The notes: generated by a model not told the origin, from the letters alone. 33,815 nt of DNA from JAHBVL01 sp964461025 (GCA_964461025.1 CAYWSE010000038.1:1-33815), one strand, 5' to 3'. Counted from the first letter of the stretch, positions 14,851-23,609 are shown. Numbers and translations are program-made.

Positions 14851-16536
14851 TTACATCGGTGGCAGACAGACGCCAAACTCGTTGCAGATCGAACCGTCGT
14901 CATCGCAGGGAAGACCGGCTCGATCCGCAGCGCAAACACCGTTGTCACATCTGGAACAAGCCACGTCGAACCCCCAGCCGAACGGGCAGTTGGACCGGTC
15001 GTCGCCGCAGCATTGCTGACAGGTTCCTGTTCCGCAGCAGACGAAGCTCGGACCGCAACCCTGCGGTTCGCATACCCCGTCTCCACGGCAGAAGCCAGTG
15101 ATGCACAGCGCTGGATTGTCGAGACGGCCGCAATTGCTGTCCGACACGCAGGGAGGAATCGTCGTCGACGTCGGGGTCGTTGGTGTGACGCAATGACCGA
15201 ATTCCTCAAAGTCTGGGATTTGGCAAATCAGTCCCTCGCAGCAACATTCCTGACCGTCGCAACCAGCTCCCTCCTGTCCACAGCAGAAGAAGTGGTGTGG
15301 CTGGATCTCCCCAACATTCGGACCGCAGTGCATCGAGGCTTGCGAGTCTCGACATTCGCCGCTGCAGCACTGGGTGCCGACTTCGCACTCGATGCTGAAG
15401 TCGGGCAGACACGCGGGCGTGGTGGTCGTGGTCGGCGCTGCGGCGGTCGTCGTGGTCGTGGGCGCCAGGCAGGTGAAGTTCGCGAGGATGTCGCATTCCA
15501 GACCGTCGCAACACGGGAGGAACCCGAAGCAACTTTCTCCAACGTCCATGCAGTCTGTACACGAGACCGACGCCGTGATGCAGGTTCCGTGACAGCACGT
15601 TCCTTCTTCACCGGACAGCTCGCACTCAGAGCCGCCGGTACTGTCACCGAGGCGCTGGCACTGACCAGCAACGCAGGTCATGCAGCCAGGACTGGCCTCG
15701 GCATAGCGCTCCACGCAATCGTCGTCGTTGCAGCATTCGCTCTCGCGTTCGCAGATGCCGTCGCAGCAGACACCGCCGCCTTCGCCGCCGCACGGGAAGC
15801 AGTTTTCATCTTCGCAAACTTCGCAGGTCGCGCATCGATCGACGCACACTCCGGAGATGCAATCCTGACACTCGCCGCAGTCGCCACAGCAGGCATTGGC
15901 GGAGATGCAGGTTGAGACGCCGTCGATCGTGCAGCATTGTGGTGTTTCGCCGGGGCAGCACCGATCTTCACAAACCGACTCGGCCGGGCAGCACATTTCC
16001 TCCTCGACCGAATCTGATTCACCACCGAGGACGCGAACGAGGCAGACCGCGCCCGGCGGGCAGCACTCCTTGTCGCAGCACTGGAATTCCTCGTCGCAGC
16101 ACTCGAGCCCGCAGGGATAGTTGGTGGCCGGATCGCAGCAGATATCCTGGTTGCCATCGCGGGCGCATGAGTGACTGGCCGGACAGCAGGTCGATCCACA
16201 GGCTTTCTGACTGGCGAGGCAACAGTCGCCATCGGTAGTACAGACGCCGGTGTCGCAGCAGGCATTGCCGCACCAGACATCGGCCGAGTTGCTGCAGCGG
16301 TGGCCGTCCTTACATTTGTCGGCATCCCAGCAGACGCCATCACAGATCTTTTTGGGGAGCAGGCAGGCAGGGGGCGGCGGAGGCGGAATGGTTGGCCGTG
16401 TGGCAATGGAGCGAGCATCTGCGTGCTCGGCGGCGACAATCGCTCCGCCGATTCCGAGCAATCCTTTCAGTACCGAACGACGGGACGCCCCTGAGCCGAT
16501 GGCGCGAACCAAAGCGTCGAACCGCGAGTCGTCCAT
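14851..16536 (-). CDS. Tat-exported Cys-rich protein
   Basis: 561 residues. The N-terminus MDDSRFDALVRAIGSGASRR leads into a Tat signal (SRRSVLKGLLGIGG, 18-31), followed by a proline run (PPPPPP). The rest is extremely Cys-rich: about 96 cysteines by hand count (17%), many as CC pairs in short units such as CCDTGVC, CCPASHSC and ECCPPGAVC. Two Thr-rich linkers (TTTTTAAAPTTTTTP; TPTTPTSTTIPP) split the C-terminal part into blocks. Spacing recalls granulin- or EB-like disulfide modules, but no named domain is certain. Disulfide-rich surface protein or metal binder are both possible. The start is chosen by AGGAG 7 bases upstream. No function is claimed. Confidence 0.85.
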   Translation of the reverse strand: MDDSRFDALVRAIGSGASRRSVLKGLLGIGGAIVAAEHADARSIATRPTIPPPPPPACLLPKKICDGVCWDADKCKDGHRCSNSADVWCGNACCDTGVCTTDGDCCLASQKACGSTCCPASHSCARDGNQDICCDPATNYPCGLECCDEEFQCCDKECCPPGAVCLVRVLGGESDSVEEEMCCPAESVCEDRCCPGETPQCCTIDGVSTCISANACCGDCGECQDCISGVCVDRCATCEVCEDENCFPCGGEGGGVCCDGICERESECCNDDDCVERYAEASPGCMTCVAGQCQRLGDSTGGSECELSGEEGTCCHGTCITASVSCTDCMDVGESCFGFLPCCDGLECDILANFTCLAPTTTTTAAAPTTTTTPACLPDFSIECEVGTQCCSGECRDSQASMHCGPNVGEIQPHHFFCCGQEGAGCDGQECCCEGLICQIPDFEEFGHCVTPTTPTSTTIPPCVSDSNCGRLDNPALCITGFCRGDGVCEPQGCGPSFVCCGTGTCQQCCGDDRSNCPFGWGFDVACSRCDNGVCAADRAGLPCDDDGSICNEFGVCLPPM

Positions 16537-16643
16537 CGAATAGCTCCTCAGTCAGCCAGCGATGTCCGATCGTAGTCATCGGACGGACCGGCGAACGCAT
16601 ACCCAATGTTCAATGTCACGTGCGGTTTTTGTACCTACAACGA

Positions 16644-16671
16644 ATCCTAACAGCCAATAATGGAAAGTCAA
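16644..16671 (-). promoter_or_regulatory. Candidate promoter of the Cys-rich protein gene
   Basis: The minus strand has TTGACT (16666-16671), a 16-base spacer and TAGGAT (16644-16649), which predicts a leader of about 100 bases. This is the best signal in the 361-base gap 16537-16897. The rest of that gap shows no gene, heptad or clear hairpin. The plus-strand promoter for the gene at 16898 is not evident. Confidence 0.45.
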
Positions 16672-16897
16672 TGTGGAAGGCGAGGCCGAAAGGCGAAGAG
16701 GCGAAACGAAAAAAAGCAACGGCGTGCGGCGGCAAAGCGTTGATGAGTCTGACACTCCAATGCCTGTAGCCTGTGGTGGTTTGTAGTTTGTGAATGGGTA
16801 GACATGCCTGATTACCCGTGATAGCGTCAGAAGTGGACCGAATCGTCATCACGTGTTTCTGGCAATCGCGCCAGATCTCAAGCAAGGAAGGCAACGA

Positions 16898-17353
16898 ATG
16901 GACGGCAATGCGGCGACCACATCCAGCGCGACCAATCGCAGAACGGTAATCAAATCGGGGGCCGGCGCATTCGCGGCGCTGGCAGGTCTTGGGGCGATCG
17001 CGATCGCCCAGGCTCAGGGGACGCCGGAAGCGGAGGAGGGCGGCAGTTTGCTGGGGGCGTATGGCGTCATCCGCAGCTATGTCGTCAAGGACGACGCGAG
17101 CGTCGATGAGCTGAATGCGCTCGTCGATGACTTTGCGGGCATTTTGTCGGCCGGTGCCGGGTTCATCAACTACAACGTCATCTACGACGAGGAGACTCGC
17201 GGATACGTAGCCATCGGTATTTTCGAGAACGCGGAGAGTGCCCAGGCGTCGAGCGAGGAAGCGGCAGCGTTCATCGTTGAGCACAATCTCGGCGATTACT
17301 ATGTCGATACCACACCAGTTATCGTGCAGGGCGCAATCACGGTTAGCGCCTAG
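16898..17353 (+). CDS. Tat-exported single-domain ABM-like protein
   Basis: 151 residues; function not known. The ATG at 16898 follows AAGGAAGG by 6 bases. The N-terminus carries a Tat motif (NRRTVIKSGAGAFAALAG) and a cleavage-type AQAQGTPEA. The mature domain (about 105 residues) runs YGVIRSYVV, AGFINYNVIYDE, VAIGIFENAESAQASSEEAA and TTPVIVQGAITV. It aligns along its length with the 18290 product and with the second half of the 17405 product. The fold is probably a ferredoxin-like/ABM-type dimeric barrel (inference). No catalytic residues are obvious. It lies 51 bases upstream of the two-domain gene and is probably co-transcribed. Confidence 0.8.
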   Translation: MDGNAATTSSATNRRTVIKSGAGAFAALAGLGAIAIAQAQGTPEAEEGGSLLGAYGVIRSYVVKDDASVDELNALVDDFAGILSAGAGFINYNVIYDEETRGYVAIGIFENAESAQASSEEAAAFIVEHNLGDYYVDTTPVIVQGAITVSA

Positions 17354-17404
17354 CGTGGCGCTTCGACTGTGGCTGCACAGGCCCTGAGAATCAGGAGTGA
17401 TCGT

Positions 17405-18199
17405 ATGATTCTTTCCCGTCGCAATCTGGTCGTGTCGATGGCGGCCGGAGCAGGAGCGCAACTGGCGTCCCGGCATGTTTCCCTGGCCCAGGGAACACCG
17501 GAGGCCGTGCCTCAGGCGGTCGAACCGGGGTCGTCCGCCCTGGCGATGCCGGGGTATGCCCTTGCGCGAGTACGCACCCTCGCTGATGCGTCACAAACCC
17601 AGGCCGCTGTTTTTCCCGACGTGATGGCCGATTTTCTGCCGCCGACCCGGGCTGTCGAAGGATATGGGGGCTACGTCTTCGTCTTCGACGATGCCGACCC
17701 GACGACCGCCATCACCCTCACGCTGCTTTCTGGTGAATCGGCTGTCGATGCGGCTACGGCGGTGGCACAGGAATTTGTCGCAGGTCTCGATCCGCGACAT
17801 GCTGTGGATACGGTCGAAGCGGCGAATGGTGAGTTGCTCATCGATGAAACGACCACCCGGCCAGCCTCGGAGCTGCCGCCGAATTTGTATGGGTGTCATT
17901 TCACGATGCGAGTGAATGTGACCGCACCGGGCACGGACATCATGAACGACGTCTATCCCATCGTGCGGGACGGACTCACTCCCGAGTTGGCGGCAATGCC
18001 TGGATTTCTTGCCTACTACTGGGTGAAATCTGGCGACATCGGCACGGCGATCAATCTCTGGGAAACGACAGAGCAGACCGCCGCCGGCGATCAGGCAGTG
18101 CGCGATTGGATTGTGGCGAACGCCATTCCGGAAACGGTTGGCACACCATCGGTGTATAGCGGAACGATCTGGTTCGCCGAGCTGGCGGGAATCGAATAG
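17405..18199 (+). CDS. Tat-exported two-domain ABM-like protein, paralogue of 2645-3400
   Basis: 264 residues; function unknown. The ATG follows AGGAG by 7 bases. The Tat signal is SRRNLVVSMAAGAGAQLASR, with AQGTPEA after cleavage. Domain 1 (PGYALARVRTL to FVAGLDPRH) and domain 2 (YGCHFTMRVNV to GTIWFAEL) are two copies of the domain seen in the flanking single-domain proteins. Domain 2 keeps AMPGFLAYYWV, INLWETTEQTAAGDQAV and the TPSVYSGTI strand. Shared positions with the 2645 protein run the full length (GYxGYVFxF, FVxGLDPR, INxWETxEQ, TVGxP). The TAG stop opens heptad array H6. Confidence 0.8.
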   Translation: MILSRRNLVVSMAAGAGAQLASRHVSLAQGTPEAVPQAVEPGSSALAMPGYALARVRTLADASQTQAAVFPDVMADFLPPTRAVEGYGGYVFVFDDADPTTAITLTLLSGESAVDAATAVAQEFVAGLDPRHAVDTVEAANGELLIDETTTRPASELPPNLYGCHFTMRVNVTAPGTDIMNDVYPIVRDGLTPELAAMPGFLAYYWVKSGDIGTAINLWETTEQTAAGDQAVRDWIVANAIPETVGTPSVYSGTIWFAELAGIE

Positions 18200-18250
18200 G
18201 GGCAAGAGGCAAAGGGCAATAGGCAAAAGGGACTGGGCAACAGGCAATAG
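18197..18250 (+). repeat. Heptad array H6, GGCA sense, single-armed
   Basis: Seven or so diverged units (GGCAAGA, GGCAAAG, GGCAATA, GGCAAAA, GGCAACA) starting at the TAG stop of the preceding gene. No facing TGCC array is seen before the GTG at 18290. The units are more worn than in H1 or H4. Confidence 0.88.
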
Positions 18251-18289
18251 ATAAGACACGTTTCTGGTTCTCAGAAGGAGCGACCATTC

Positions 18290-18745
18290 GTGAACAACAG
18301 ACCGACAACGTTGACCGCACCGAACCGGCGTGATCTCGTCAAGGCTGGGGGTGGGGTTTTTGCCGCACTGGCGGGGATCAGTCTCGTGACGCGCGTCAGC
18401 GCTCAGGATGGAACTCCGGCGGCTGGGCGCGACCTGGACGGGCACTATGGAATCACCCGCACCTATGTCGTCGCCGAGGATGCCGATCTCGATGCACTGA
18501 TCGAAATCGTTAACGAGTACGCGGCAATGATCGCGGAGTCGCCGGGCTTCGATGCCTATTCGATTCTGTACACCGACGAAACACGCGTCTGGACAGCGGT
18601 GGCCTTGTTCGATACGGCGGAGAACGCCCAGGCGTCGACTGAGTCGGCGGCCGCGTTCGTGGAAGAGCACGCGCTCGGAAGTTACTTCGACGAGCCGACG
18701 CCGGTGGTCGTCGAGGGCCGGGTGATCGTCAACGCAGGCTTCTGA
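18290..18745 (+). CDS. Tat-exported single-domain ABM-like protein
   Basis: 151 residues; paralogue of the 16898 product. It starts at GTG 18290 with AAGGAG 9 bases upstream. A Tat motif (NRRDLVKAGGGVFAALAG) and SAQDGTPAA give export. The mature domain matches: YGITRTYVV, PGFDAYSILYTDE, AVALFDTAENAQASTESAAAFV and TPVVVEGRVIV. Third member of the local set (single, double, single), apparently made by duplication. Function unknown. Confidence 0.8.
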   Translation: MNNRPTTLTAPNRRDLVKAGGGVFAALAGISLVTRVSAQDGTPAAGRDLDGHYGITRTYVVAEDADLDALIEIVNEYAAMIAESPGFDAYSILYTDETRVWTAVALFDTAENAQASTESAAAFVEEHALGSYFDEPTPVVVEGRVIVNAGF

Positions 18746-18762
18746 GTCCGCGGTACGCGCAT

Positions 18763-18875
18763 CGTCATTTCGAGCTTGTCGAGAAATCTCGTTCGTGGCG
18801 CGGGTGTTGGAGGATGGCCACTCGATCGCGCACGAGAGATTCCTCCACTCCGCTGCGGCTCCGGTCGGAATGACG
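18763..18875. repeat. 113-bp imperfect inverted repeat, MITE-like
   Basis: The left end CGTCATTTCGAGC and the right end (complement strand) CGTCATTCCGACC match, followed inward by GAGAAATCTCGTTCGTG and GAGGAATCTCTCGTGCG. The whole can fold into one long interrupted stem. It lies directly after the 18290 gene, and sequences of this 'CGTCATTCCGA..GGAATCTC' style are common as dispersed repeats in environmental bacterial genomes (recollection, not checked). It takes up a third of the 313-base gap 18746-19058. Confidence 0.7.
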
Positions 18876-18903
18876 AGGTTTTTCGGGCGCGGAGCGCAGA
18901 GAA

Positions 18904-18917
18904 CGCCATAAATGGCG
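18904..18917. other. Short perfect hairpin in the gap before the LuxR gene
   Basis: CGCCAT (18904-18909) and ATGGCG (18912-18917) flank two bases. It may be part of another dispersed repeat (it continues GAGGCTACG). The remaining gap to 19058 shows no gene or clear promoter. Confidence 0.35.
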
Positions 18918-19058
18918 AGGCTACGCATGGATTTTTGGCGCCCCAGCGTCACCGGCGGGCCGGGAAGAACCGCGCGTGCTTTAATACCGTCACATGCCCG
19001 AACAGCGGCACTACGTGGTTGCGTACCGCGCGGAGTGCGGCGCAATCAAAGTTGACCC

Positions 19059-21455
19059 ATGTCGATTTCGCGGCTCGAATCAACGTCCGATGGTCCCGAG
19101 ACAGTTGCATCGCTGATCGAGTGGCGCGGCGAGATAGCTCTCTCCTCGCCGCCACTCCCGCTGACTCCGATCATCGGAAGGACCGAAGAAGTCAGTGTGG
19201 TGAGCGATCTGCTGAGGCAGAGAACGATCCGCCTGGTGACCCTGATCGGTCCTGGCGGAATCGGCAAGACCCGGCTGGCGCTGCAGGTATCGGCCGACAT
19301 GCAGGGCCAGTTCCGCGATGGCATCGCATTTGTGGGGTTGGCGCCAGTGCGCGATCACGCACTGGTCCTCGAGGCGATTGCCGACGCGACAGGCGTGCGC
19401 GGTCCTGCCAGCCGGACACTCGAAACGGCGCTGCGAGATCGTCAGTTGCTCCTCATTCTCGACAACTTCGAGCATCTACTGGATACGGCCCCGGACATCT
19501 CATCGCTGCTCGCCCAGTGCCCACATCTGACCATACTGGCGACAAGCCGGGCGCCGCTGCGCCTCTCCGGAGAGCATGTTTTTCCGGTGCCGCCCTTCTC
19601 CGTTCCGAGTCTTCAGAATCTGCCGGCGTTCGACGAATTGTCGGTATCGAGTCCGGTTGCGCTCTTCGTCAGCCGGGCACGTGCCGCGGATCCCGGTTTC
19701 GTCCTCGATGAGTCGAATGTGGCCGCGGTCGCCGAAATCTGCGCTCGCCTCGATGGTGTACCACTGGCCATCGAGCTCGCGGCCGCCCGAAGCCGTCTCC
19801 TCGCGCCGTCCGCGTTGCTGGCCCGCATGAGCCAGTCGCTGGATGTCATTGGGGAAGGGAGCCGCGATTCACCAGACCGGCAGCGGACGATGCAGGCCGC
19901 GATCGCCTGGAGTCTCGATCTTCTGACTCCCGCTGCTCGTGATTTGCTGTATCAGCTGGCGCTCTTTGTCGGTGGATTCGATCTGGCAGCTGCGGAAGCC
20001 GTTGCCGGCAGAGAGCGTGGCGAGATGATCGCCGCGATCGAAACGCTTCTCGATCACGGCATGCTGCGCCGCCATGACGACAGTGCCGGTGAGCCTCGTT
20101 TTCGCGTTCCAGAAACAATTCGCGAGTTCGGGTTATCCAGTCCGGCGACCGGAGACGAGGCGACCATGCAACGCAGATTTGCAGCCTGGGCGCTCGCGCT
20201 TGCGGAGGACGCGGAGCGCGGATATGCCACACCGGCCGGCGACCAGTGGATCGCCCGCGTCGAATCCGAAGAGGACAACGTGCGCGCGGCGCTCACGTGG
20301 TTTGCCAGTTCCGGAGACGAGGAATCGCTGTTGCGCCTGGCCGGAGCCCTCCGGTGGTACTGGCAGATGATGGGACGACTGGTGGAGGGACAGCGCTGGC
20401 TCATTCGCGCCCGGCATGCCAGTCCCGAGGTCGATTCGTTGGTTCGTGCAACGGCGCTGGTGGGAGCGAGCACGCTCACGGCGGTTTGCGGTGATCCGCA
20501 GACGAGCGACGAACTTGCGGAGGAGGGGGTTGCGCTCTTTCTGGCAAACGACAATCGGCATGGCGCCGCGCAGGCAACTCATATGCGCAGTCTGGCCGCA
20601 ACCTATGCCGGCAATCTCGAAGACGCTGTGACGTATGCTCACGATGCTCTTCAGGTATTCGAATCATTCGACGATCCATTCTGGACAGCATGGACCGCAA
20701 ACCGGCTCGGCATCGCGGCTGCGGACTTCGGCGACCTCGAACGCGCCGAAGCGTCCTACGGGTCAGCGCTGGCAGGACTGCGGCGGCTTCAACAGCCATC
20801 TGGTCAAGCGATGGTACTGGCAAATCTGGCGCTCCTTCTGAACGAGCGCGGCGAGCGGGCCAGAGCAGTGGCACTCTTCCGGGAGAGCATTTCTCGCGCT
20901 CGGGAGCGCCACATCTCTTACTTCATGTTGGTCGATACACTCCTGGGGCTCGTCGACAGCGTCGCCGAGCAACTGGATCCTGTGCAGGCGGCCCGAATTC
21001 TAGGTGTGGTCGACCGCGAACGCACGGTGTCCGGGTTCGCGCATGGGCACCAGACCCGGGACGTCTATCGCCGCGCGGTGACCAGAGCGCAACAGGCGCT
21101 CAGTGAAACCGCATTCGAAGAAGCGTGGACGGAAGGTCATGGAATGAGCCTCGCCGAAGCGATGGCCATCGCGATGACTGAAACTGAGTCGTTCCTGACC
21201 CCTGCTGATTCGCTGCCCGAAGACTTTGCGATTACCGCTCCCCAGCTGTTCGCGCCGTCGCAGCAGCCACTGTCCAAACGGGAGATCGAGGTGTTGAGAT
21301 TGCTCGTTTCGGGGCAAACGGATCGCCAGATCGCCGATACGCTCTTTATTAGTCCCGCTACTGCTCGTACACACGTCTCGCACATTCTCCACAAGCTCGA
21401 TGTTTCCTCCCGGACCGCCGCGGTGGCCTACGCCTTTCAGTACGGGTTGGTCTAG
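19059..21455 (+). CDS. LuxR-type regulator with AfsR/NB-ARC-like ATPase and TPR domains
   Basis: 798-residue transcription factor. After PLPLTPIIGR, the ATPase has Walker A GPGGIGKT (64-71), Walker B LLLILDNFEHL (130-140), ILATSRAPLRL and LDGVPLAIELAAAR. The central part (about 390-650) is TPR-like (e.g. GDLERAEASYGSALAGL, GERARAVALFRESIS). The last 62 residues are a LuxR/GerE helix-turn-helix: LSKREIEVLRLLVSGQTDRQ, ATARTHVSHILHKLDVSSRT. Such proteins sense an unknown ligand through the ATPase-TPR part and switch on genes. It is probably not a classic quorum sensor, since the autoinducer domain is absent. No ribosome site is obvious at the ATG. Targets are unknown; the exported proteins beside it are candidates. 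Confidence 0.92.
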   Translation: MSISRLESTSDGPETVASLIEWRGEIALSSPPLPLTPIIGRTEEVSVVSDLLRQRTIRLVTLIGPGGIGKTRLALQVSADMQGQFRDGIAFVGLAPVRDHALVLEAIADATGVRGPASRTLETALRDRQLLLILDNFEHLLDTAPDISSLLAQCPHLTILATSRAPLRLSGEHVFPVPPFSVPSLQNLPAFDELSVSSPVALFVSRARAADPGFVLDESNVAAVAEICARLDGVPLAIELAAARSRLLAPSALLARMSQSLDVIGEGSRDSPDRQRTMQAAIAWSLDLLTPAARDLLYQLALFVGGFDLAAAEAVAGRERGEMIAAIETLLDHGMLRRHDDSAGEPRFRVPETIREFGLSSPATGDEATMQRRFAAWALALAEDAERGYATPAGDQWIARVESEEDNVRAALTWFASSGDEESLLRLAGALRWYWQMMGRLVEGQRWLIRARHASPEVDSLVRATALVGASTLTAVCGDPQTSDELAEEGVALFLANDNRHGAAQATHMRSLAATYAGNLEDAVTYAHDALQVFESFDDPFWTAWTANRLGIAAADFGDLERAEASYGSALAGLRRLQQPSGQAMVLANLALLLNERGERARAVALFRESISRARERHISYFMLVDTLLGLVDSVAEQLDPVQAARILGVVDRERTVSGFAHGHQTRDVYRRAVTRAQQALSETAFEEAWTEGHGMSLAEAMAIAMTETESFLTPADSLPEDFAITAPQLFAPSQQPLSKREIEVLRLLVSGQTDRQIADTLFISPATARTHVSHILHKLDVSSRTAAVAYAFQYGLV

Positions 21456-21508
21456 TCCTCACCCTCATCGAAACTCGTGGTTGCGGACTGGAGCCGAATG
21501 AATGTGAA

Positions 21509-21552
21509 TCTCCTCCCACCCGTATGGGGCTTGCAAACGGGTTGGGCGGAGA
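21509..21552 (+). terminator. Hairpin after the LuxR gene
   Basis: TCTCC (21509-21513) pairs with GGAGA (21548-21552), continued inward by CCCA/TGGG and, after a one-base bulge, CCCGT/ACGGG. It lies 54 bases after the stop. There is no proper U-run, so it may be a stability or attenuation hairpin for the cupredoxin leader instead. Confidence 0.4.
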
Positions 21553-21647
21553 AATCATTGTTTATGAGGATGTGATTACGCGGCAGCCTCCTTAGGATGG
21601 ATTTCGGGCGCATGGCCTGTAGACCCATCATCAGGAGGTTTGGGCAG

Positions 21648-22835
21648 GTGATCGACGCGAAACGCAAACTCAACGTGGATGCAGGGGCATTGCTCTTGGT
21701 TGAGACGCTCGACCGGCGGCGTCTCTTGAAGTTTGCCGGCGGCGCGGGGTTGGCCATCGCGGGTTCCGCGGCATGGATGGGTTCGCCGGTTGCGGCACAT
21801 CAGGATGCCGCTGCGGCGCCCGAACTGGGACCGCAGGAGGATGGCACAAATCTCTGGAGAGTCGTTGTGGGCGGTATGGACATGGAGAATGCCATCGAGT
21901 ACCACGGCTTTTTCCCCGGCGAAATCACGATCAATGCCGGGGACTCGATCTGGTTCGCATACGACATGCCGATGTTCCACTCCGTGACGTTCCCGGACGC
22001 GAACGGCGTTCCCCCGCTCTTCATGCCCGATCCAGAAGTTGAGGCCTCAGGAACACCGGCGGCCGGACCACCGAAGCTGATCGTCAATCCAATGCTACTG
22101 ACGGGGGTTGGCGACGGGACGGTCGATGGAAGTCAGCTAGTCAGCACTCCGAATGACGTATTCGACATGTCGGGCGCTCCGTGGGTGTTCACGTTTCCGG
22201 TCGCCGGGACGTTCGATTACGTCTGCGTCCCGCATGCTGATGTGATGCAGGGGCGGGTGATCGTTCAGGAAGCAGGATCCGATTTGCCAACCGAACAGGC
22301 TGCCTACGATCAGGTCGCGGCGGAGCAGATGGCCGCGCTCCAGGCCGAAGGACTGGCCCAGATCGAGCTCTACAGCACGGCAACGCAAAGCGAGAAAGAC
22401 GGAGGCGGCGTCCTATGGGAAGCCGCAGTCGGCGCCAGCGGTCCGACGCAGGCGCGGGTGCAGCGCTTCCTGCCGGGCGAGATGACCGTTTCGGCAGGCG
22501 ACTCGATCAGGTACGTCATCCAGTCGCCAGGTGAGCCGCACACGGTCACATTCCTGGGAGAAGGAGAAACGGCGCCCGTTGATTTTGTGGAAGAGACTTT
22601 CGCGGACGGGTCGCTGAAGCTTGTGCAGAGTCCAGATACCTTCCTGCCCTCCGGCGGCAATACGTGGAGCGGCGCCGGCTTCGTCAACTCAGGATTCATG
22701 GGCATCCCGGCTCTCGAGGTGCCCATGGAGTTCGAAGTGCTCTTCGATACGCCGGGCGAATACGTCGTGTATTGCATTCTGCATGGCAGCCCGGACGGCA
22801 GCCGCATGGCGGGGAAGGTGATCGTCACCGAGTGA
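21648..22835 (+). CDS. Tat-exported protein with two cupredoxin domains
   Basis: 395 residues from GTG 21648, chosen because AGGAGG (21633-21638) is 9 bases upstream. The Tat signal is DRRRLLKFAGGAG (22-34), preceded by an unusually long n-region. Domain 1 (about 65-207) has blue-copper ligands His111 (MFHSVTF), Cys193, His196 and Met200 (YVCVPHADVM). Domain 2 (about 255-395) has His298 (PHTVTFLG), Cys376, His379 and Met387 (VYCILHGSPDGSRM). Cys-to-Met spacing is 7 in domain 1 and 11 in domain 2; halocyanin/plastocyanin sites usually have 8 (family knowledge). Electron carriage or copper handling outside the membrane is likely; the partner is unknown. A strong terminator follows. Confidence 0.88.
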   Translation: MIDAKRKLNVDAGALLLVETLDRRRLLKFAGGAGLAIAGSAAWMGSPVAAHQDAAAAPELGPQEDGTNLWRVVVGGMDMENAIEYHGFFPGEITINAGDSIWFAYDMPMFHSVTFPDANGVPPLFMPDPEVEASGTPAAGPPKLIVNPMLLTGVGDGTVDGSQLVSTPNDVFDMSGAPWVFTFPVAGTFDYVCVPHADVMQGRVIVQEAGSDLPTEQAAYDQVAAEQMAALQAEGLAQIELYSTATQSEKDGGGVLWEAAVGASGPTQARVQRFLPGEMTVSAGDSIRYVIQSPGEPHTVTFLGEGETAPVDFVEETFADGSLKLVQSPDTFLPSGGNTWSGAGFVNSGFMGIPALEVPMEFEVLFDTPGEYVVYCILHGSPDGSRMAGKVIVTE

Positions 22836-22872
22836 CGAAGCACCGCTGACCCATACCGACCCCAATTCCGTG

Positions 22873-22902
22873 CCCCTTACCGCTCAGCTGAGCGGCAAGG
22901 GG
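22873..22902 (+). terminator. Intrinsic terminator after the cupredoxin gene
   Basis: CCCCTT..CCGCTC and GAGCGG..AAGGGG form a near-perfect 15-bp inverted repeat (one A-C mismatch) followed by TTTG. It lies 37 bases after the cupredoxin stop and between convergent genes, so it may also serve the TetR gene. Confidence 0.78.
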
Positions 22903-22974
22903 TTTGTCCATGAGCGGCGCTCTTGCGGGCAGCGCGTTTCTCGGAACCCAAACGACGACATCCGCTGTTCCTAA

Positions 22975-23580
22975 TCACGGTGGGGAGGACCCAGCCAGTG
23001 AGGTGATTATCCCGGTGAACAGCTCCACGCATTCCTCATCGGATAGTCCCTGCTCGGTTGTCATGGCCCGCCAGGTGGGCAGTGCCAGCGCCAGACCGAT
23101 CGTCTCCCTGACAAATCGCGGCCCTGTTTCGTTGCCCGACCAACCCTGCGCGAGGATGTCCGCAGCCGCATTCCAGTAGGCGATCATCGGCTCGAGCAGT
23201 TCGGCCAGCACAGGGCTGAGAGCGACGGCATGTTCGGACTGGGTCATCATTTGCACGGTCTCGCGATGGAAGGCGAATGTATCACTCAGGCCCCGGACGA
23301 GCCGTTCGTGCGGGTCAGCAGTCGCTTGCCATGTCTCCAGGTCCGGCAGTGGGTGGAGTGCCAGGTAGTGACTTGTGCACGCAGAAAGGAGTGCGATTTC
23401 GTCCGGGAAGTGCCGGTAGAGCGTGACGCGGCCAACACCGGCGAGACGAGCTATCTCGCTGATACTCGATGCGGCTCCCTTGGCCTCGTGCGTCGCGACG
23501 GCCGCTTCGATGATGCGCTGCCGGGTCTCTTCTTCAGAACGCGCGCGTTTCTTTTTTTTGTATGGTCGTGGAGCGCTCAT
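22975..23580 (-). CDS. TetR family repressor
   Basis: 201 residues. The basic N-terminus (RPYKKKKRARS) leads to a TetR helix-turn-helix: RQRIIEAAVATHEAKG, then SISEIARLAGVGRVTLYRHF (about 20-60). The C-terminal ligand domain is variable and gives no ligand. It is divergent from the cupin gene at 23693. The 112-base spacer holds a strong promoter and an 8+8 palindrome, so it probably represses the cupin and perhaps itself. The ATG at 23580 has only a weak ribosome site. Confidence 0.92.
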   Translation of the reverse strand: MSAPRPYKKKKRARSEEETRQRIIEAAVATHEAKGAASSISEIARLAGVGRVTLYRHFPDEIALLSACTSHYLALHPLPDLETWQATADPHERLVRGLSDTFAFHRETVQMMTQSEHAVALSPVLAELLEPMIAYWNAAADILAQGWSGNETGPRFVRETIGLALALPTWRAMTTEQGLSDEECVELFTGIITSLAGSSPP

Positions 23581-23609
23581 CTTTCACGATACATGGTGTA
23601 ACTCGGATA

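Noticed and set aside
14827..15915. Plus-strand open frame over the Cys-rich gene
   Set aside because: Antisense to a gene with a good ribosome site and Tat signal; its Ala/Arg-rich content follows from the Cys codons on the other strand.
17591..19045. Minus-strand open frame of 484 codons
   Set aside because: Covers two convincing plus-strand genes and repeat DNA; no family resemblance.
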